Of a DNA stretch of 28,576 nucleotides, positions 8,008 to 17,011 are shown in pieces. Below the pieces are notes generated by a model. It saw nothing but the letters and a program-made list of their open reading frames with translations. It was not told the origin of the DNA and did no database searches. Position 1 is the stretch's first letter, and each line of letters opens with the position of its first letter. The translations under genes and the position numbers were made by a program. This DNA comes from Alphaproteobacteria bacterium (GTDB taxonomy: Bacteria; Pseudomonadota; Alphaproteobacteria; Micropepsales; Micropepsaceae), in NCBI GenBank assembly GCA_003451645.1, contig DMER01000209.1:11463-40038 (forward strand), given 5' to 3'.

Positions 8008-8025
8008 AAGGCCGCATTCGGGCGA

Positions 8026-8457
8026 TCATTCGTCGTCCCTGAAGCGGCCGCGGGTCGCTTTGATTTTCGCGCGCGCCACTTTGGAGTCCACACGCTTGGC
8101 CTTGGCGGCGCGAGACGGCTTGGTGGGGCGGCGCAGCTTGGGCGGCTCCAAAACTGCGCTAAAGAAGGCAACGAGTTGCGCGCGCGCATCCTCCCGATTG
8201 CGCTCCTGCGTGCGGAATTGTTGGGCCTTTATGATCACCATGCCGTCTTCCGTCAGGCGATGGCCCCCGCGTTTGAGCGCGCGCTCGCGAATGTCCTCCG
8301 GCACGCTTGGCGAATGGGCGAGATCAAAGCGCAGTTCGACCGCCGTCGAGACCTTGTTGACATTCTGTCCCCCCGGGCCGCTCGCGCGGATAAAGCGCTC
8401 CTGCAGCTCTTCGGCCGGGATGGTCAGGCGCGGCGAAATGATCAGGTCATCAAGCAT
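8026..8457 (-). CDS. arfB: Alternative ribosome-rescue factor ArfB (peptidyl-tRNA hydrolase)
   Basis: This 143-residue protein has the release-factor catalytic loop with GGQ at residues 29-31 in ASGPGGQNVNK. A C-terminal tail is rich in Lys and Arg (about 105-140), which in ArfB/YaeJ enters the empty mRNA channel of stalled ribosomes. It lacks the codon-recognition domains of RF1/RF2, and its length fits ArfB. It hydrolyses peptidyl-tRNA on non-stop ribosomes. It is transcribed toward cueR, whose operator begins 19 bp after its stop codon, and is divergent from the TetR-type gene at 8557. Confidence 0.92.
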   Translation of the reverse strand: MLDDLIISPRLTIPAEELQERFIRASGPGGQNVNKVSTAVELRFDLAHSPSVPEDIRERALKRGGHRLTEDGMVIIKAQQFRTQERNREDARAQLVAFFSAVLEPPKLRRPTKPSRAAKAKRVDSKVARAKIKATRGRFRDDE

Positions 8458-8556
8458 GGCGGATCGGTTGTCGCTGATTCTGGTTCAGAAGTCTGCAATA
8501 AGAGGGACCAGCGTTTGCCAATTGCGGCGCGTCCTTTAATGGCCTACATTATCCCT

Positions 8557-9198
8557 ATGTCAAATTCAGTGGCTCCTAGTCCCACAGACCCAGTGCCCGA
8601 TGCGTCCAACGCCAAGCTTCGCTTGGTCGAGGCGGCGACAAGCCTCTTTGGCGAGCATGGCATCGATGGCGTGGCGCTGAAGGATATCCTGGAGCGCGCG
8701 GGGCAGAAAAATCAGTCCGCGGTCCAGTATCACTTTGGCAGCAAGGATGGCTTGGTGGCCGCGGCGCTCAAGGCGCGGTTCTTGGCCATCGATGCGCGGC
8801 GTGCAGCCATGCTGGCGGGCCTGGAGACACTAGACCGGGAGTCGCAGCGGGCCCTTGTGCTACGGGCGACGGTCGAGCCGATCGTGGTGGAGGCGGAAAG
8901 TCATTCGCAAGGGCCGCTCTATGTCCGCTTTGTCGCCCAAGCGCTGCAGCGGTCAGACCAGCTCATTCAGACCCATATTCTCAGTGACGCGCATGCGGGC
9001 TTCAAGGCCGTGATGGCCGCCCTTGCGCGCGAACGCAAAGGCCCCGTGTCCCGGGAAGAGCTCGCACAGCGCATCCGCATGACAATGCATCTGACCATGA
9101 CCGCGATCGCGGATTGGGTCGCGCATGATTTCGGGCCGCATTCGCGTGAAGATCTCATTTCGAGGCTTGCAGCCGCCAACGCCGCACTGCTGCTCTGA
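8557..9198 (+). CDS. TetR family transcriptional regulator
   Basis: About 213 residues. The N-terminal helix-turn-helix is clear: KLRLVEAATSLFGEHGIDG, then VALKDILERAGQKNQSAVQY and HFGSKDGLVAAAL. The larger C-terminal helical domain presumably binds a ligand. Two in-frame ATGs are possible, 8539 and 8557, and neither has a ribosome site. TTGCGG (8522-8527), 17 bp, TACATT (8545-8550) would start transcription right at 8557, so leaderless translation is conceivable. Two GST-family genes follow after 45 bp in the same direction, so a local regulatory role over detoxification genes is inferred. No operator was identified. Confidence 0.88.
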   Translation: MSNSVAPSPTDPVPDASNAKLRLVEAATSLFGEHGIDGVALKDILERAGQKNQSAVQYHFGSKDGLVAAALKARFLAIDARRAAMLAGLETLDRESQRALVLRATVEPIVVEAESHSQGPLYVRFVAQALQRSDQLIQTHILSDAHAGFKAVMAALARERKGPVSREELAQRIRMTMHLTMTAIADWVAHDFGPHSREDLISRLAAANAALLL

Positions 9199-9243
9199 GC
9201 ATTCAAGATCACGTCTTAAGTATTGACCATCCGTGGAGGACCA

Positions 9244-10254
9244 ATGGACCCTTACATCATTTATGGCGCGCCTGGCTCGCCCTATTCCATCAAAGTGCGT
9301 GCCGCTTTTCGCTACAAGCGCATCCCGCATATCTGGCAGATGGGTGGCCATGGCGACGGCGACGTGATGGGCAAGGTCAAGGTGCCGGTCATCCCGGTCG
9401 TGCGGTTCCCGGATGGCACCTACAAGAACGACTCGACGCCACTTCTGCAAGACATCGAACGATTGCACCCAGAGCGGGCGCTCTTCCCAGCCGACCCTGC
9501 ACTGCAGTTCCTCGCGCTCCTCCTTGAGGATTTCGCTGATGAATGGCTGACGAAAGCGATGTTCCATTATCGCTGGTACCGCGCGGCCGATCAGGACCAA
9601 ATGTCTAAATGGCTCGCCTTTGATCGCATGATGGGCAAGAGCCAAGCGGCCATAGAGCAAGCAGCCGCCTTCTTTCGGGACCGGCAGGTCGGGCGCATGA
9701 CGATCGTGGGTTGCACGCCCCAAAACGCGCCGGTAATCGAAGACGCGACCTTTGCCGCCTGGCGGGCGCTTGATCAATTGGCGCTCGAAGGACCATTCCT
9801 TTTCGGCACGCGCCCCTCGGTCGCCGATCTGGCCATCATGGGGCAGTATCTCCAACTCGCCACCGACCCGACGCCGCAGATTTTGATGCGAGCCGTGGCG
9901 CCCTATCTCTACCGGTGGCTCTTTGATCTGGACGATGCCTCAGGGTTTGAGGGGGCTTGGATTGATGGCATCACGGCGCTGCACCCAAGCGTGCACACCC
10001 TCATAGGGCAAGTGGGAACCATCTACTTCCCATTCTTGCTGGCCAATGATGCCGCGATCAAGGCCGGGCAAGACACCTTCACGGTGACGTTGCTTGGCCG
10101 TGCCTTCACCCAAGGCGTATTCAAGTATCAGCAAAAATGTCTGGGTGAATTGCGCGCGCGGTATGCAGCGCTGCCCGCGACAGCAAAGGCCGAGCTAGCG
10201 CCTCTGCTGTCTGAGACACACTGTTTGGCAACGCTGCAAGGAGACTTGGCATGA
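9244..10254 (+). CDS. Glutathione S-transferase family protein (long form)
   Basis: This is a 336-residue protein. The N-terminal thioredoxin fold starts [22 protein letters not shown], with a Ser-Pro-Tyr-Ser active-site segment where GSTs carry Ser/Cys/Tyr. The cis-Pro region VKVPVIPV and the glutathione gamma-Glu contact [11 protein letters not shown] follow. The C-terminal helical domain includes [21 protein letters not shown] (N-capping box and conserved Asp). It is longer than a typical GST (about 200-230 residues), with roughly 100 extra C-terminal residues of unknown role. GGAGGA four bases before the ATG at 9244 decides the start. It is translationally coupled to the next GST gene through an ATGA overlap. 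The substrate is unknown. Confidence 0.82.
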   Translation: MDPYIIYGAPGSPYSIKVRAAFRYKRIPHIWQMGGHGDGDVMGKVKVPVIPVVRFPDGTYKNDSTPLLQDIERLHPERALFPADPALQFLALLLEDFADEWLTKAMFHYRWYRAADQDQMSKWLAFDRMMGKSQAAIEQAAAFFRDRQVGRMTIVGCTPQNAPVIEDATFAAWRALDQLALEGPFLFGTRPSVADLAIMGQYLQLATDPTPQILMRAVAPYLYRWLFDLDDASGFEGAWIDGITALHPSVHTLIGQVGTIYFPFLLANDAAIKAGQDTFTVTLLGRAFTQGVFKYQQKCLGELRARYAALPATAKAELAPLLSETHCLATLQGDLA

Positions 10255-10955
10255 TCACGCTCTACACCGCGCCCACGCCCAATGGCCACAAAGCCTCAGT
10301 TACGCTCGAGGAATTGGGCTTGCCCTATACGGTCAAGGCCATTGACCTGTCCAAGCAGGAGCAAAAGCAGGATTGGTTCCTCGCCATCAATCCCAATGGG
10401 CGCATCCCGGCCATCGTCGATCACGACGCGGGAGACTTCCCTGTCTTTGAGAGCGGCGCGCTCATGATCTATCTGGCTGAGAAAACTGGGCGGTTGTTAC
10501 CCACGGATGCCAAAGGCCGCTCGCGCACCATCCAGTGGCTGATGTTCCAGATGGGGGGCATTGGGCCCATGATGGGGCAGGCGAACGTCTTTTTCCGCTA
10601 TTGGCCGGAGAAGATTCAGCCCGTGATTGACCGATATCAAGGTGAATCGCGCCGCCTGTTTACTGTCCTCGACCGCCGCTTGGGCGAGGCGGAGTGGATG
10701 GCAGGGGATTACTCCATCGCCGATATCGCCAATTGGTGCTGGGTGCGGACCTACAAGTGGTCGGGGGCGAGCGTCGACGGCCTCCCGCATTTAGGCCGCT
10801 GGATGGATGCGATGCAGGCGCGGCCTGCCTGCCAGAAGGGTGTCAAGGTCCCGGTCGATTTGGGCTCGCTGGTTGATCAGGCCAAAGACAAAGCGCGTGA
10901 TGATTTCATCAAGGGTGCCCGGGCAATTGTAGAGACGGGCAAGCCGCAAAAATAG
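10251..10955 (+). CDS. YfcG/Ure2-like glutathione S-transferase (disulfide-bond oxidoreductase type)
   Basis: This is a 234-residue GST. The N-terminus [20 protein letters not shown] carries the Thr-x-Asn active-site motif of the YfcG/YghU (Nu class) enzymes, followed by [11 protein letters not shown] (cis-Pro loop) and [13 protein letters not shown] (glutathione binding). The C-terminal helical domain has [11 protein letters not shown], the conserved GST folding motif. Family members act as glutathione-dependent disulfide reductases or peroxidases in the cytoplasm. The ATG overlaps the stop of the preceding GST gene by four bases, so the two are co-translated and probably function together. 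Confidence 0.9.
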   Translation: MITLYTAPTPNGHKASVTLEELGLPYTVKAIDLSKQEQKQDWFLAINPNGRIPAIVDHDAGDFPVFESGALMIYLAEKTGRLLPTDAKGRSRTIQWLMFQMGGIGPMMGQANVFFRYWPEKIQPVIDRYQGESRRLFTVLDRRLGEAEWMAGDYSIADIANWCWVRTYKWSGASVDGLPHLGRWMDAMQARPACQKGVKVPVDLGSLVDQAKDKARDDFIKGARAIVETGKPQK

Positions 10956-10979
10956 GGTTCCTCCAGTTGGCCCCGTCGC

Positions 10980-11663
10980 GTGTTGCAGGTTGGCGTCAGT
11001 TGTGCGAAAACTGGCGTCTACCGGCGATGGAATGTGGCAGCACTGGGGTTCGCAATGGGTGCGATTGGATTTGCTGGCTTCCTGGCATTTCTTTGGGTGG
11101 TGTCAATATTTGAATTGGCGCCTGCTCTCGCTGGCTTCTTTTTCTTCATTTCGCTTTTCATTGTGTTGATTAGCCTCGGGCTGGCTTGGGCGCCGGAATA
11201 TGGCAGCCTGGGGATTTATGAGCGTGGCCCGGGTACGCTGTGCGCCAATCCCTGGTGGTATATTCTGGTCAAGCCGTGGGTGCGTTTGGCACTCGGGCTC
11301 CTTTCAACGAGCTTGATGATAAATTTTCTCGATCAGATGGCTGATTGCATTTTTTATGGTCCCTCCTTGCCGGGATGGGGTGCGTTCCAGGACTTGATCT
11401 ACAAGATCGGCGCTCTCCTTGATTGGCTTGGGCGGCCCAACAGCTACAAAGCGATTTCTGGTCTTGTTCTGCAAGCAAATGCCATTGCGCAGAGCTGGAT
11501 GACCGCTGCTCTCGCTGTTGATGTGTTGATTATCGTCGGTGTCGTTGTTCGGGTTGTACTGACGGTGTTGGATCGCCGGATGTGCCAAGAAGGACCCTAT
11601 TGCGACCTGCCCGCAGGCGATGGCGCGACCGCGCGTCTGTGGCGGCCCTTCCGGCACGATTGA
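10980..11663 (+). CDS. Integral membrane protein of unknown function
   Basis: This is an open frame of 227 residues with about four hydrophobic segments: roughly residues 18-40, 44-68, 92-115 and 173-197. Between the third and fourth lies an amphipathic region that may be a re-entrant or periplasmic helix. I recognise no family. The start is uncertain: GTG at 10980, TTG at 10983 or an ATG at 11055 inside the first segment, none with a good ribosome site. Base composition is visibly more AT-rich than the flanking genes, which may reflect transmembrane codon content or acquisition by transfer. It begins 24 bp after the second GST gene, so it could be the last gene of that operon, and it converges on the radical SAM gene. 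Confidence 0.65.
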   Translation: MLQVGVSCAKTGVYRRWNVAALGFAMGAIGFAGFLAFLWVVSIFELAPALAGFFFFISLFIVLISLGLAWAPEYGSLGIYERGPGTLCANPWWYILVKPWVRLALGLLSTSLMINFLDQMADCIFYGPSLPGWGAFQDLIYKIGALLDWLGRPNSYKAISGLVLQANAIAQSWMTAALAVDVLIIVGVVVRVVLTVLDRRMCQEGPYCDLPAGDGATARLWRPFRHD

Positions 11664-11682
11664 CCGGCGCGCTTCTTCATGC

Positions 11683-12615
11683 CTAGCCGCAGCTGGCGCC
11701 GCCCAGAACGCAGAACTTGGCGCAATGCGGGTGGTTGAGTTTCACGGGACGCGCCGCCCCCTCAAGTGTCTCACCAAGATCGAATTGGGCGTCATAGGGC
11801 AACAACGTGCACGACACATAAGTCGGGCTGATGCTGCCCTTGCGTTTGACTAGCATGCGTGTGTTGGCGCACATCATGCAGTCGGGCGACTTTTTGAGGA
11901 TGCCCCAACAGGCGGTCGTGATCTCCGGGACGGGGGCTGCCGCGTCCATTTCCGGAAACAGAACCAAGGCCTCTGGGTTACTGGCGTCGAGGTGCAGGCC
12001 CTGCTCGTTGAGCAGGGTGCGGAACCCACCGCGCATGTCCGCCTCGCTGTCACCCCAGCGCAGCCGCCCCGCAATCGCCAAAGTGAAGCCTTGCGCATGG
12101 AGCCAGCGCATGCCATCGAGGGCGATGCGAAATGCGCCTGGCCCGCGCTCCTCGTCATGCAGATCTTCGCGCCAGTGATCAATGCTCACGCGGAAGATCA
12201 GGCGATCGCGATGGGGCTTGAGCGCCAAGAGTGCTGCCTGCACATGAGGGCGCATCATGGGCTTCATTGCATTGGTGAGGATAAGCGCGCTTAAACCACG
12301 CTCCAAAACCAGGGCCAGCATCGCAGGCATATGAGGATTGAGGAAGGGCTCGCCGCCCGTGAAGCCCACCTGGGTCAAGGGTTCGCCACGAGTCCTTGCC
12401 TCGTCGAGGCTGTGGCGGATTTCATCCGTAGTCAGATAAACTAGGCGATCATTGTCGGGCGAGGATTCGATATAGCAGTTTTGGCACGTGATGTTGCACA
12501 GCGTACCCGTGTTGATCCAGAGCGTCTCCAGGCCGCGGAAGGCGACGCTGGCGCGCGGCTCGCCTTTGGCGGTCCAATCGGGATCGGTGAATTTGCGTTG
12601 GCTCATCTCATTCAT
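11683..12615 (-). CDS. Radical SAM protein co-encoded with arsenite methyltransferase
   Basis: With the ATG at 12615 (preceded by AAAGGCGG) the product is 310 residues. The [4Fe-4S]-SAM motif CxxxCxxC is at C40, C44 and C47 (CNITCQNC). GFTGGEPFLNP, the SAM-binding GGE loop, follows about 50 residues later. The C-terminal third has eight further cysteines (CWG, CMMC, CTLLP, HCAKFC, SCG), suggesting a SPASM-like auxiliary iron-sulfur cluster. It lies 13 bp downstream of the ArsM-type gene and is surely co-transcribed. Radical SAM enzymes of organoarsenical pathways (ArsS for arsenosugars, ArsL for arsinothricin) are known. The sequence does not look like either to me, so the exact reaction is open; modification of a methylated arsenical is an inference from context. 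Confidence 0.85.
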   Translation of the reverse strand: MNEMSQRKFTDPDWTAKGEPRASVAFRGLETLWINTGTLCNITCQNCYIESSPDNDRLVYLTTDEIRHSLDEARTRGEPLTQVGFTGGEPFLNPHMPAMLALVLERGLSALILTNAMKPMMRPHVQAALLALKPHRDRLIFRVSIDHWREDLHDEERGPGAFRIALDGMRWLHAQGFTLAIAGRLRWGDSEADMRGGFRTLLNEQGLHLDASNPEALVLFPEMDAAAPVPEITTACWGILKKSPDCMMCANTRMLVKRKGSISPTYVSCTLLPYDAQFDLGETLEGAARPVKLNHPHCAKFCVLGGASCG

Positions 12616-12628
12616 GGTCAGGCCGCCT

Positions 12629-13675
12629 TTAGCAACAAGCCGCAGCTGCGGATGCAACACTGCCGTCTGTAAACGGAATATTGGTGCCACAGCCTGGGAA
12701 GATCCCGTAGTGCTTTGAGAAATCCCCAATGAAGCGGAAGTGAGGCGCGAAGCGCGTTTCCTGCAGCATACGGAACGTATTACCACACACTGGGAAAATG
12801 CGGCCCGCCTCGATCCGGTGGTGTCCGTCCAGAACGAAAAGGTCCTGTGCGCCCGCGATGCCGCCTTCGTAGATCACCGCCTGACCGTGATCTTCGCAAG
12901 AGGGCTCCAGGTCTTTGAGCTTGAAGAGACGATAGGTGGCGGAGAAAAAGCGCGCTTGACCCGTCAGCATGCGGATGGTGTCGTTGATCTGCAGCGGCCG
13001 TGAAGACACAAGACGCGGATCGGCGAAGCCCGCTTGCTTGGCCATTTGTAGGAAGTCGTTCCAATAGAGCGCGCCGCCCAAACACTCGCCCAGCAAGACC
13101 GGATCGTCGCGCCAAGCGGCGGGCAAGCGGCGGTCGGCATAGATGTCCGAGAAGTAAAATTCGCCGCCCGTTTTCAGGACACGGAAAGCTTCGGCCAGGA
13201 CCTTGGGCTTGTCCGGCGACAGATTGAGCACGCAGTTGGAGATGATCACGTCCTGAGTGTCTGGCCCAATGTCCGCACTCCTGAGGTCTTCGATGTAACC
13301 ATGCTCGAAGCGGGTGTTTGCGCGGGGGAAACCAAAGGCTTGCGCATGGTAGTCCTCGTGTTTCCGCGCCTCGGCGATTTGACGCTCTGTCATGTCAATG
13401 CCGGTGACACGGCCCTTGGGGCCCGCCAAATGAGCGAGGACATAGGCATCCTGACCCGAGCCGCAGCCCAGATCGAGAATGTTCAGGCCTTCGAGCTTTT
13501 CCGGCGCGATCAGTCCGCAACCGTAATAGCGGGCCTTTACATCTGGATGCACGAGGGCCAAGGCCGCACGGATATGGGCGGGCGGTGCCTCAGGCGTGCA
13601 GCACGCATCCGTCTTGAGGTCGGATGAGGTTTGCAGGACGCGTCCATAGTAATCTTTGATGTTTTCGATGCTCAT
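12629..13675 (-). CDS. arsM: Arsenite S-adenosylmethionine methyltransferase
   Basis: This 348-residue protein methylates trivalent arsenic using SAM. The class I fold has motif I at NILDLGCGSGQDAY. The arsenic-binding cysteines are where ArsM needs them: C53 (YYGCG), C148 (ISNCVLNLS) and C198 (GECLGGALYW). The 50-residue C148-C198 spacing matches C174-C224 in the Cyanidioschyzon enzyme. An N-terminal CC pair (C25-C26) may stand in for the auxiliary disulfide partner. The C-terminal half (CEDHGQAVIYEGG, HYGIFPGCGTNIPF, terminal CC) is the ArsM-specific domain. The product may be volatile or further processed by the radical SAM enzyme immediately downstream. No arsR, arsC or efflux gene is in the window, and no clear ArsR operator was found in the 87 bp upstream. 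Confidence 0.92.
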   Translation of the reverse strand: MSIENIKDYYGRVLQTSSDLKTDACCTPEAPPAHIRAALALVHPDVKARYYGCGLIAPEKLEGLNILDLGCGSGQDAYVLAHLAGPKGRVTGIDMTERQIAEARKHEDYHAQAFGFPRANTRFEHGYIEDLRSADIGPDTQDVIISNCVLNLSPDKPKVLAEAFRVLKTGGEFYFSDIYADRRLPAAWRDDPVLLGECLGGALYWNDFLQMAKQAGFADPRLVSSRPLQINDTIRMLTGQARFFSATYRLFKLKDLEPSCEDHGQAVIYEGGIAGAQDLFVLDGHHRIEAGRIFPVCGNTFRMLQETRFAPHFRFIGDFSKHYGIFPGCGTNIPFTDGSVASAAAACC

Positions 13676-13762
13676 GCTCTGGCCCTGTTGGTGTGACCGG
13701 GAAGCTAGCGTGATGGTGTTGGGTGGCCAGTCACATTCTGTTCAAGGCGGCGTGATGGCTGG

Positions 13763-16700
13763 TCAGTGGAAGTCGCGGGATGGCGGCAGCGTCAACTGGG
13801 CCGCGCGTTGCTGCAGGGCGTGCCTGCGGTCTTCATTGGGGCGTTTGACTTCGTCGGCATGGGCGATCGCGGGTTCGATGGTGGTGTCCAGGCAGAGCGC
13901 GCTCAGATCCTTGGTCCAATCGTCCAATTCGCCCGCGATCACATGGGTGACCAATCCCTCCCGCTGCAGGCGGCCCTTGACCCAAATGAGGCGGGCGCCC
14001 AGCACGGCGCGGCGGAAGCGCTCAAAGACCTTGGGCCAGACGATCAGATTGGCGATGCCGCCCTCATCCTCGATAGTCATGAAAATGACGCCAGAGGCGG
14101 TGCCGGGGCGTTGGCGGACCAGAACCAAGCCTGCCAATTCGATGGTGCGGCCATCCTTGACCTCCCCGATCTGCGCGCAAGCCTTGATGCCGCGCGCGCG
14201 GTAGCGGCCGCGCAGAAAGTTCATCGGATGGGCTTTGAGCGACAGGCGCAAATGCGCGTAGTCCATCGCCACATGGGTGCCCAAGGGCATGGGCGGGAGT
14301 GCCGTTTCCGCAGCCTCCTCAGCCTGATCACACTGCGCAAACAGCGGCAAGGGGGCCAGTGCCGTCAGCCGCCCTGCGCGCGCTGCCGCCCCTTGGTCGA
14401 GACCGCGCACCGCCCACAGCGCCTCGCGCCGGTCGAGCCCCACACAGCGGAAAGCATCCGCATCGGCCAGGCGCTCAAGGCTCGCCCCTGTGAGCTGGGC
14501 CGCGCGCCAGAGATGGCGGGGGCCGTCAAATCCGCCAGGAGGGCGGGCGGCCACGAGACGCTCGGCCTCTGTTTGCGGGAAGCCCTTGATCTGGCGAAAG
14601 CCCAAGCGCACCGCAAAGTTCGCCTGGTTGCGGCTCTCCAAGGTGCAATCCCATTGGCTGGCATTGATGCAAGGGGGTAAAATCTCAACACCGTGATCGC
14701 GCGCATCGCGCACCAATTGGGCGGGGGCGTAAAAGCCCAAAGGCTGGCTGTTCAGGATCGCTGCACAAAAGACGTCCGGGTAATGACATTTGAGCCAGGC
14801 CGACACATAAACCAGCAGGGCGAAGGAGGCGGCATGGCTTTCGGGGAAACCATATTCACCAAAGCCCTCGATCTGAGAAAAACAACGCTCGGCAAATGCG
14901 GGGTCATAACCGCGCGCGGCCATCCCGTTCACGAATTTCTCCTTGAACAGATGAATGGTGCCATTGCGGCGGAAGGTCGCCATCGCGCGGCGCAAACGGT
15001 CGGCCTCCCCGCCCGTGAAGCCCGCCGCCACAATCGCGATGCGCATCGCCTGTTCCTGAAACAGCGGCACGCCCATGGTCTTGCCCAAGACTGCGCGCAA
15101 CTCCTCAGACGGAAAGGTTACAGGCTCCAAACCCTCGCGGCGGCGCAAATAAGGATGCACCATGTCTCCCTGGATCGGGCCGGGGCGCACAATCGCCACC
15201 TCAATCACCAGATCGTAAAAGCAAGCCGGCTTGAGGCGCGGTAGCATGGACATTTGTGCGCGGCTTTCGACCTGAAACACGCCAATCGTATCGGCGCGCT
15301 GCAGCATCGCATAGACGGTGGGGTCTTCGGCCGGGATCGTGGCCATGGTCAGCGCGCGCCCATAATGGCCGTCCAGCAGCCGCAACGCCTTGGCAATGCA
15401 GGTCAGCATCCCTAAGGCCAGGACATCGATTTTGAGTATCCCCAGCGCGTCCAAATCATCCTTGTCCCACTCTACGAATGTACGCTCTGGCATCGCCGCA
15501 TTGCCAATCGGAATGAGCTCTTCAAGGGGGCCGCGGGTGATCACAAATCCGCCCACATGCTGAGACAAATGGCGGGGGAAGCCGATGAGCTCACGCGCAA
15601 GTGCGATCGTCTGGCGCAGAAGCGGATCGGCGGGGTCGAGCCCGATTTCCGCTAAACGCTCCGAATCCACCGCCTCATCCCAGCCCCAGACCGCGCCGGA
15701 GAGGGCCGCCCCAATATCGGCGGACAGGCCCAAGGCCTTGCTGACCTCGCGCACGGCGCTGCGCCAGCGATAGGTGATCACAGTTGCGGCGATGCCAGCC
15801 CTGGCCCGGCCATAGCGCGCATAAATATACTGAATGACCTCCTCGCGCCGCTCATGTTCGAAATCGACATCGATGTCAGGCGGTTCGTTGCGTTCGGCTG
15901 AGATGAAGCGCTCAAACAAGACATCGATGCGGGCGGGGTCAACCTCCGTAATCCCAAGGCAGAAACACACGGCCGAATTCGCCGCCGAGCCGCGCCCTTG
16001 GGCCAGGATGCCGCGGCCATGGGCAAAGCGCACGATATCCTCAACCGTCAGGAAATAGGGCGCGTAATTGAGCTGACCGATGAGATGGAGTTCCTTATCC
16101 ACTAGGTCCTGCACCTTGTCCGGGATGCCATCCGGATAGCGCCATTGCGCGCCCTGCCAGGTGAGGCGAACCAGCTCCTCAAAAGGGGTGGCGGAGGCGC
16201 CTTGGATTTCGTCCGGGTATTCGTAACGCAACTCATCGAGGGAAAAGGTAAGCGCCTGCGAGAGGTCTTGCGTGTGCGCCAAAGCGTGCGGGTAGTGGCG
16301 GAAGAGGCGCGCCATTTCGAGCGTGCTCTTGAGGTGACGCTCAGCATTGGCCTGCAGCGCCAGCCCGGCCTTGGCCAGCGTTGTATGCAGCCGTGTGCAG
16401 GTCATGATGTCCTGCAAAGGGCGGCGGGCGGGGCTGTGGTAAAGCGCGTCTTGGATGGCGATGAGCGGCAGGCGCTGGGCGCGGCCCAGATGGGCGAGGG
16501 CCTCGAGGCGGCGCTGATCTGCGCCCGCATAAAGATGCGCCGCGCCGAGATATATCCGCCGGGGTGCCGCCGCAATAAGGGGGGCGATGCTGCGGGCCCA
16601 GGAGCCATGGGCGTCAAGGTTCGCGATCTCCGGCGGAGGGATCAGGATGAAATATTGCCCTTCAGCGGCAGCGCAAATGTCCTCTAGGCCCAGGTCGCAC

Positions 16701-17011
16701 TGGCCTTTGGGCGCGCGGCGGTTGCCTAAGGTGAGCAAGCGGCACAAGCGGCCATAAGCGGCGCGGTCCGATGGGTAGGCGATCTGGGTAAGGCCGCAGC
16801 GCGTGACGAGGCGCACGCCCGGGTGAAAGCGCAAGCCCCGGTCCTTGGCGGCGCTGTGCGCGCGCACGACACCGGCCAATGTATTGCGGTCCGCGATGCC
16901 CAGTGCGGTCAGCTTCAAAAGGCTGGCGGCCTCCGCCATGTCTTCGCCGTGGGAGGCGCCCTCCAGGAAAGAGAAGTTGGTGCGTGCCGCCAGTTCCGCA
17001 TAGGCGGTCAT
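13763..17011 (-). CDS. dnaE2: Error-prone DNA polymerase DnaE2 (ImuC)
   Basis: This 1082-residue C-family polymerase begins at the ATG at 17011, which overlaps the imuB stop (ATGA). The PHP domain is N-terminal (YAELAARTNFSFLEGASHGE). The palm carries the metal-binding aspartates D381 and D383 in PDIDVDF and D529 in KIDVLALGMLT. The fingers, helix-hairpin-helix region and an OB fold follow. The OB fold (about 960-1040, TIELAGLVLVRQRPGT) resembles nucleic-acid-binding domains of DnaE2. Length agrees with DnaE2 (about 1050-1100), shorter than the replicative DnaE1. It is the catalytic subunit of the ImuA-ImuB-DnaE2 mutasome that bypasses lesions during the SOS response, causing damage-induced mutations. 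It is the last gene of the operon. Confidence 0.96.
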   Translation of the reverse strand: MTAYAELAARTNFSFLEGASHGEDMAEAASLLKLTALGIADRNTLAGVVRAHSAAKDRGLRFHPGVRLVTRCGLTQIAYPSDRAAYGRLCRLLTLGNRRAPKGQCDLGLEDICAAAEGQYFILIPPPEIANLDAHGSWARSIAPLIAAAPRRIYLGAAHLYAGADQRRLEALAHLGRAQRLPLIAIQDALYHSPARRPLQDIMTCTRLHTTLAKAGLALQANAERHLKSTLEMARLFRHYPHALAHTQDLSQALTFSLDELRYEYPDEIQGASATPFEELVRLTWQGAQWRYPDGIPDKVQDLVDKELHLIGQLNYAPYFLTVEDIVRFAHGRGILAQGRGSAANSAVCFCLGITEVDPARIDVLFERFISAERNEPPDIDVDFEHERREEVIQYIYARYGRARAGIAATVITYRWRSAVREVSKALGLSADIGAALSGAVWGWDEAVDSERLAEIGLDPADPLLRQTIALARELIGFPRHLSQHVGGFVITRGPLEELIPIGNAAMPERTFVEWDKDDLDALGILKIDVLALGMLTCIAKALRLLDGHYGRALTMATIPAEDPTVYAMLQRADTIGVFQVESRAQMSMLPRLKPACFYDLVIEVAIVRPGPIQGDMVHPYLRRREGLEPVTFPSEELRAVLGKTMGVPLFQEQAMRIAIVAAGFTGGEADRLRRAMATFRRNGTIHLFKEKFVNGMAARGYDPAFAERCFSQIEGFGEYGFPESHAASFALLVYVSAWLKCHYPDVFCAAILNSQPLGFYAPAQLVRDARDHGVEILPPCINASQWDCTLESRNQANFAVRLGFRQIKGFPQTEAERLVAARPPGGFDGPRHLWRAAQLTGASLERLADADAFRCVGLDRREALWAVRGLDQGAAARAGRLTALAPLPLFAQCDQAEEAAETALPPMPLGTHVAMDYAHLRLSLKAHPMNFLRGRYRARGIKACAQIGEVKDGRTIELAGLVLVRQRPGTASGVIFMTIEDEGGIANLIVWPKVFERFRRAVLGARLIWVKGRLQREGLVTHVIAGELDDWTKDLSALCLDTTIEPAIAHADEVKRPNEDRRHALQQRAAQLTLPPSRDFH

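Noticed and set aside
13676..13762. ArsR-type operator upstream of arsM
   Set aside because: I saw only loose direct repeats (TGTTGG) and no convincing dyad, so arsM regulation is left unassigned.
13766..14680. Plus-strand open frame opposite the 3' part of dnaE2
   Set aside because: No domain and no ribosome site; composition is that of an antisense shadow of the polymerase gene.
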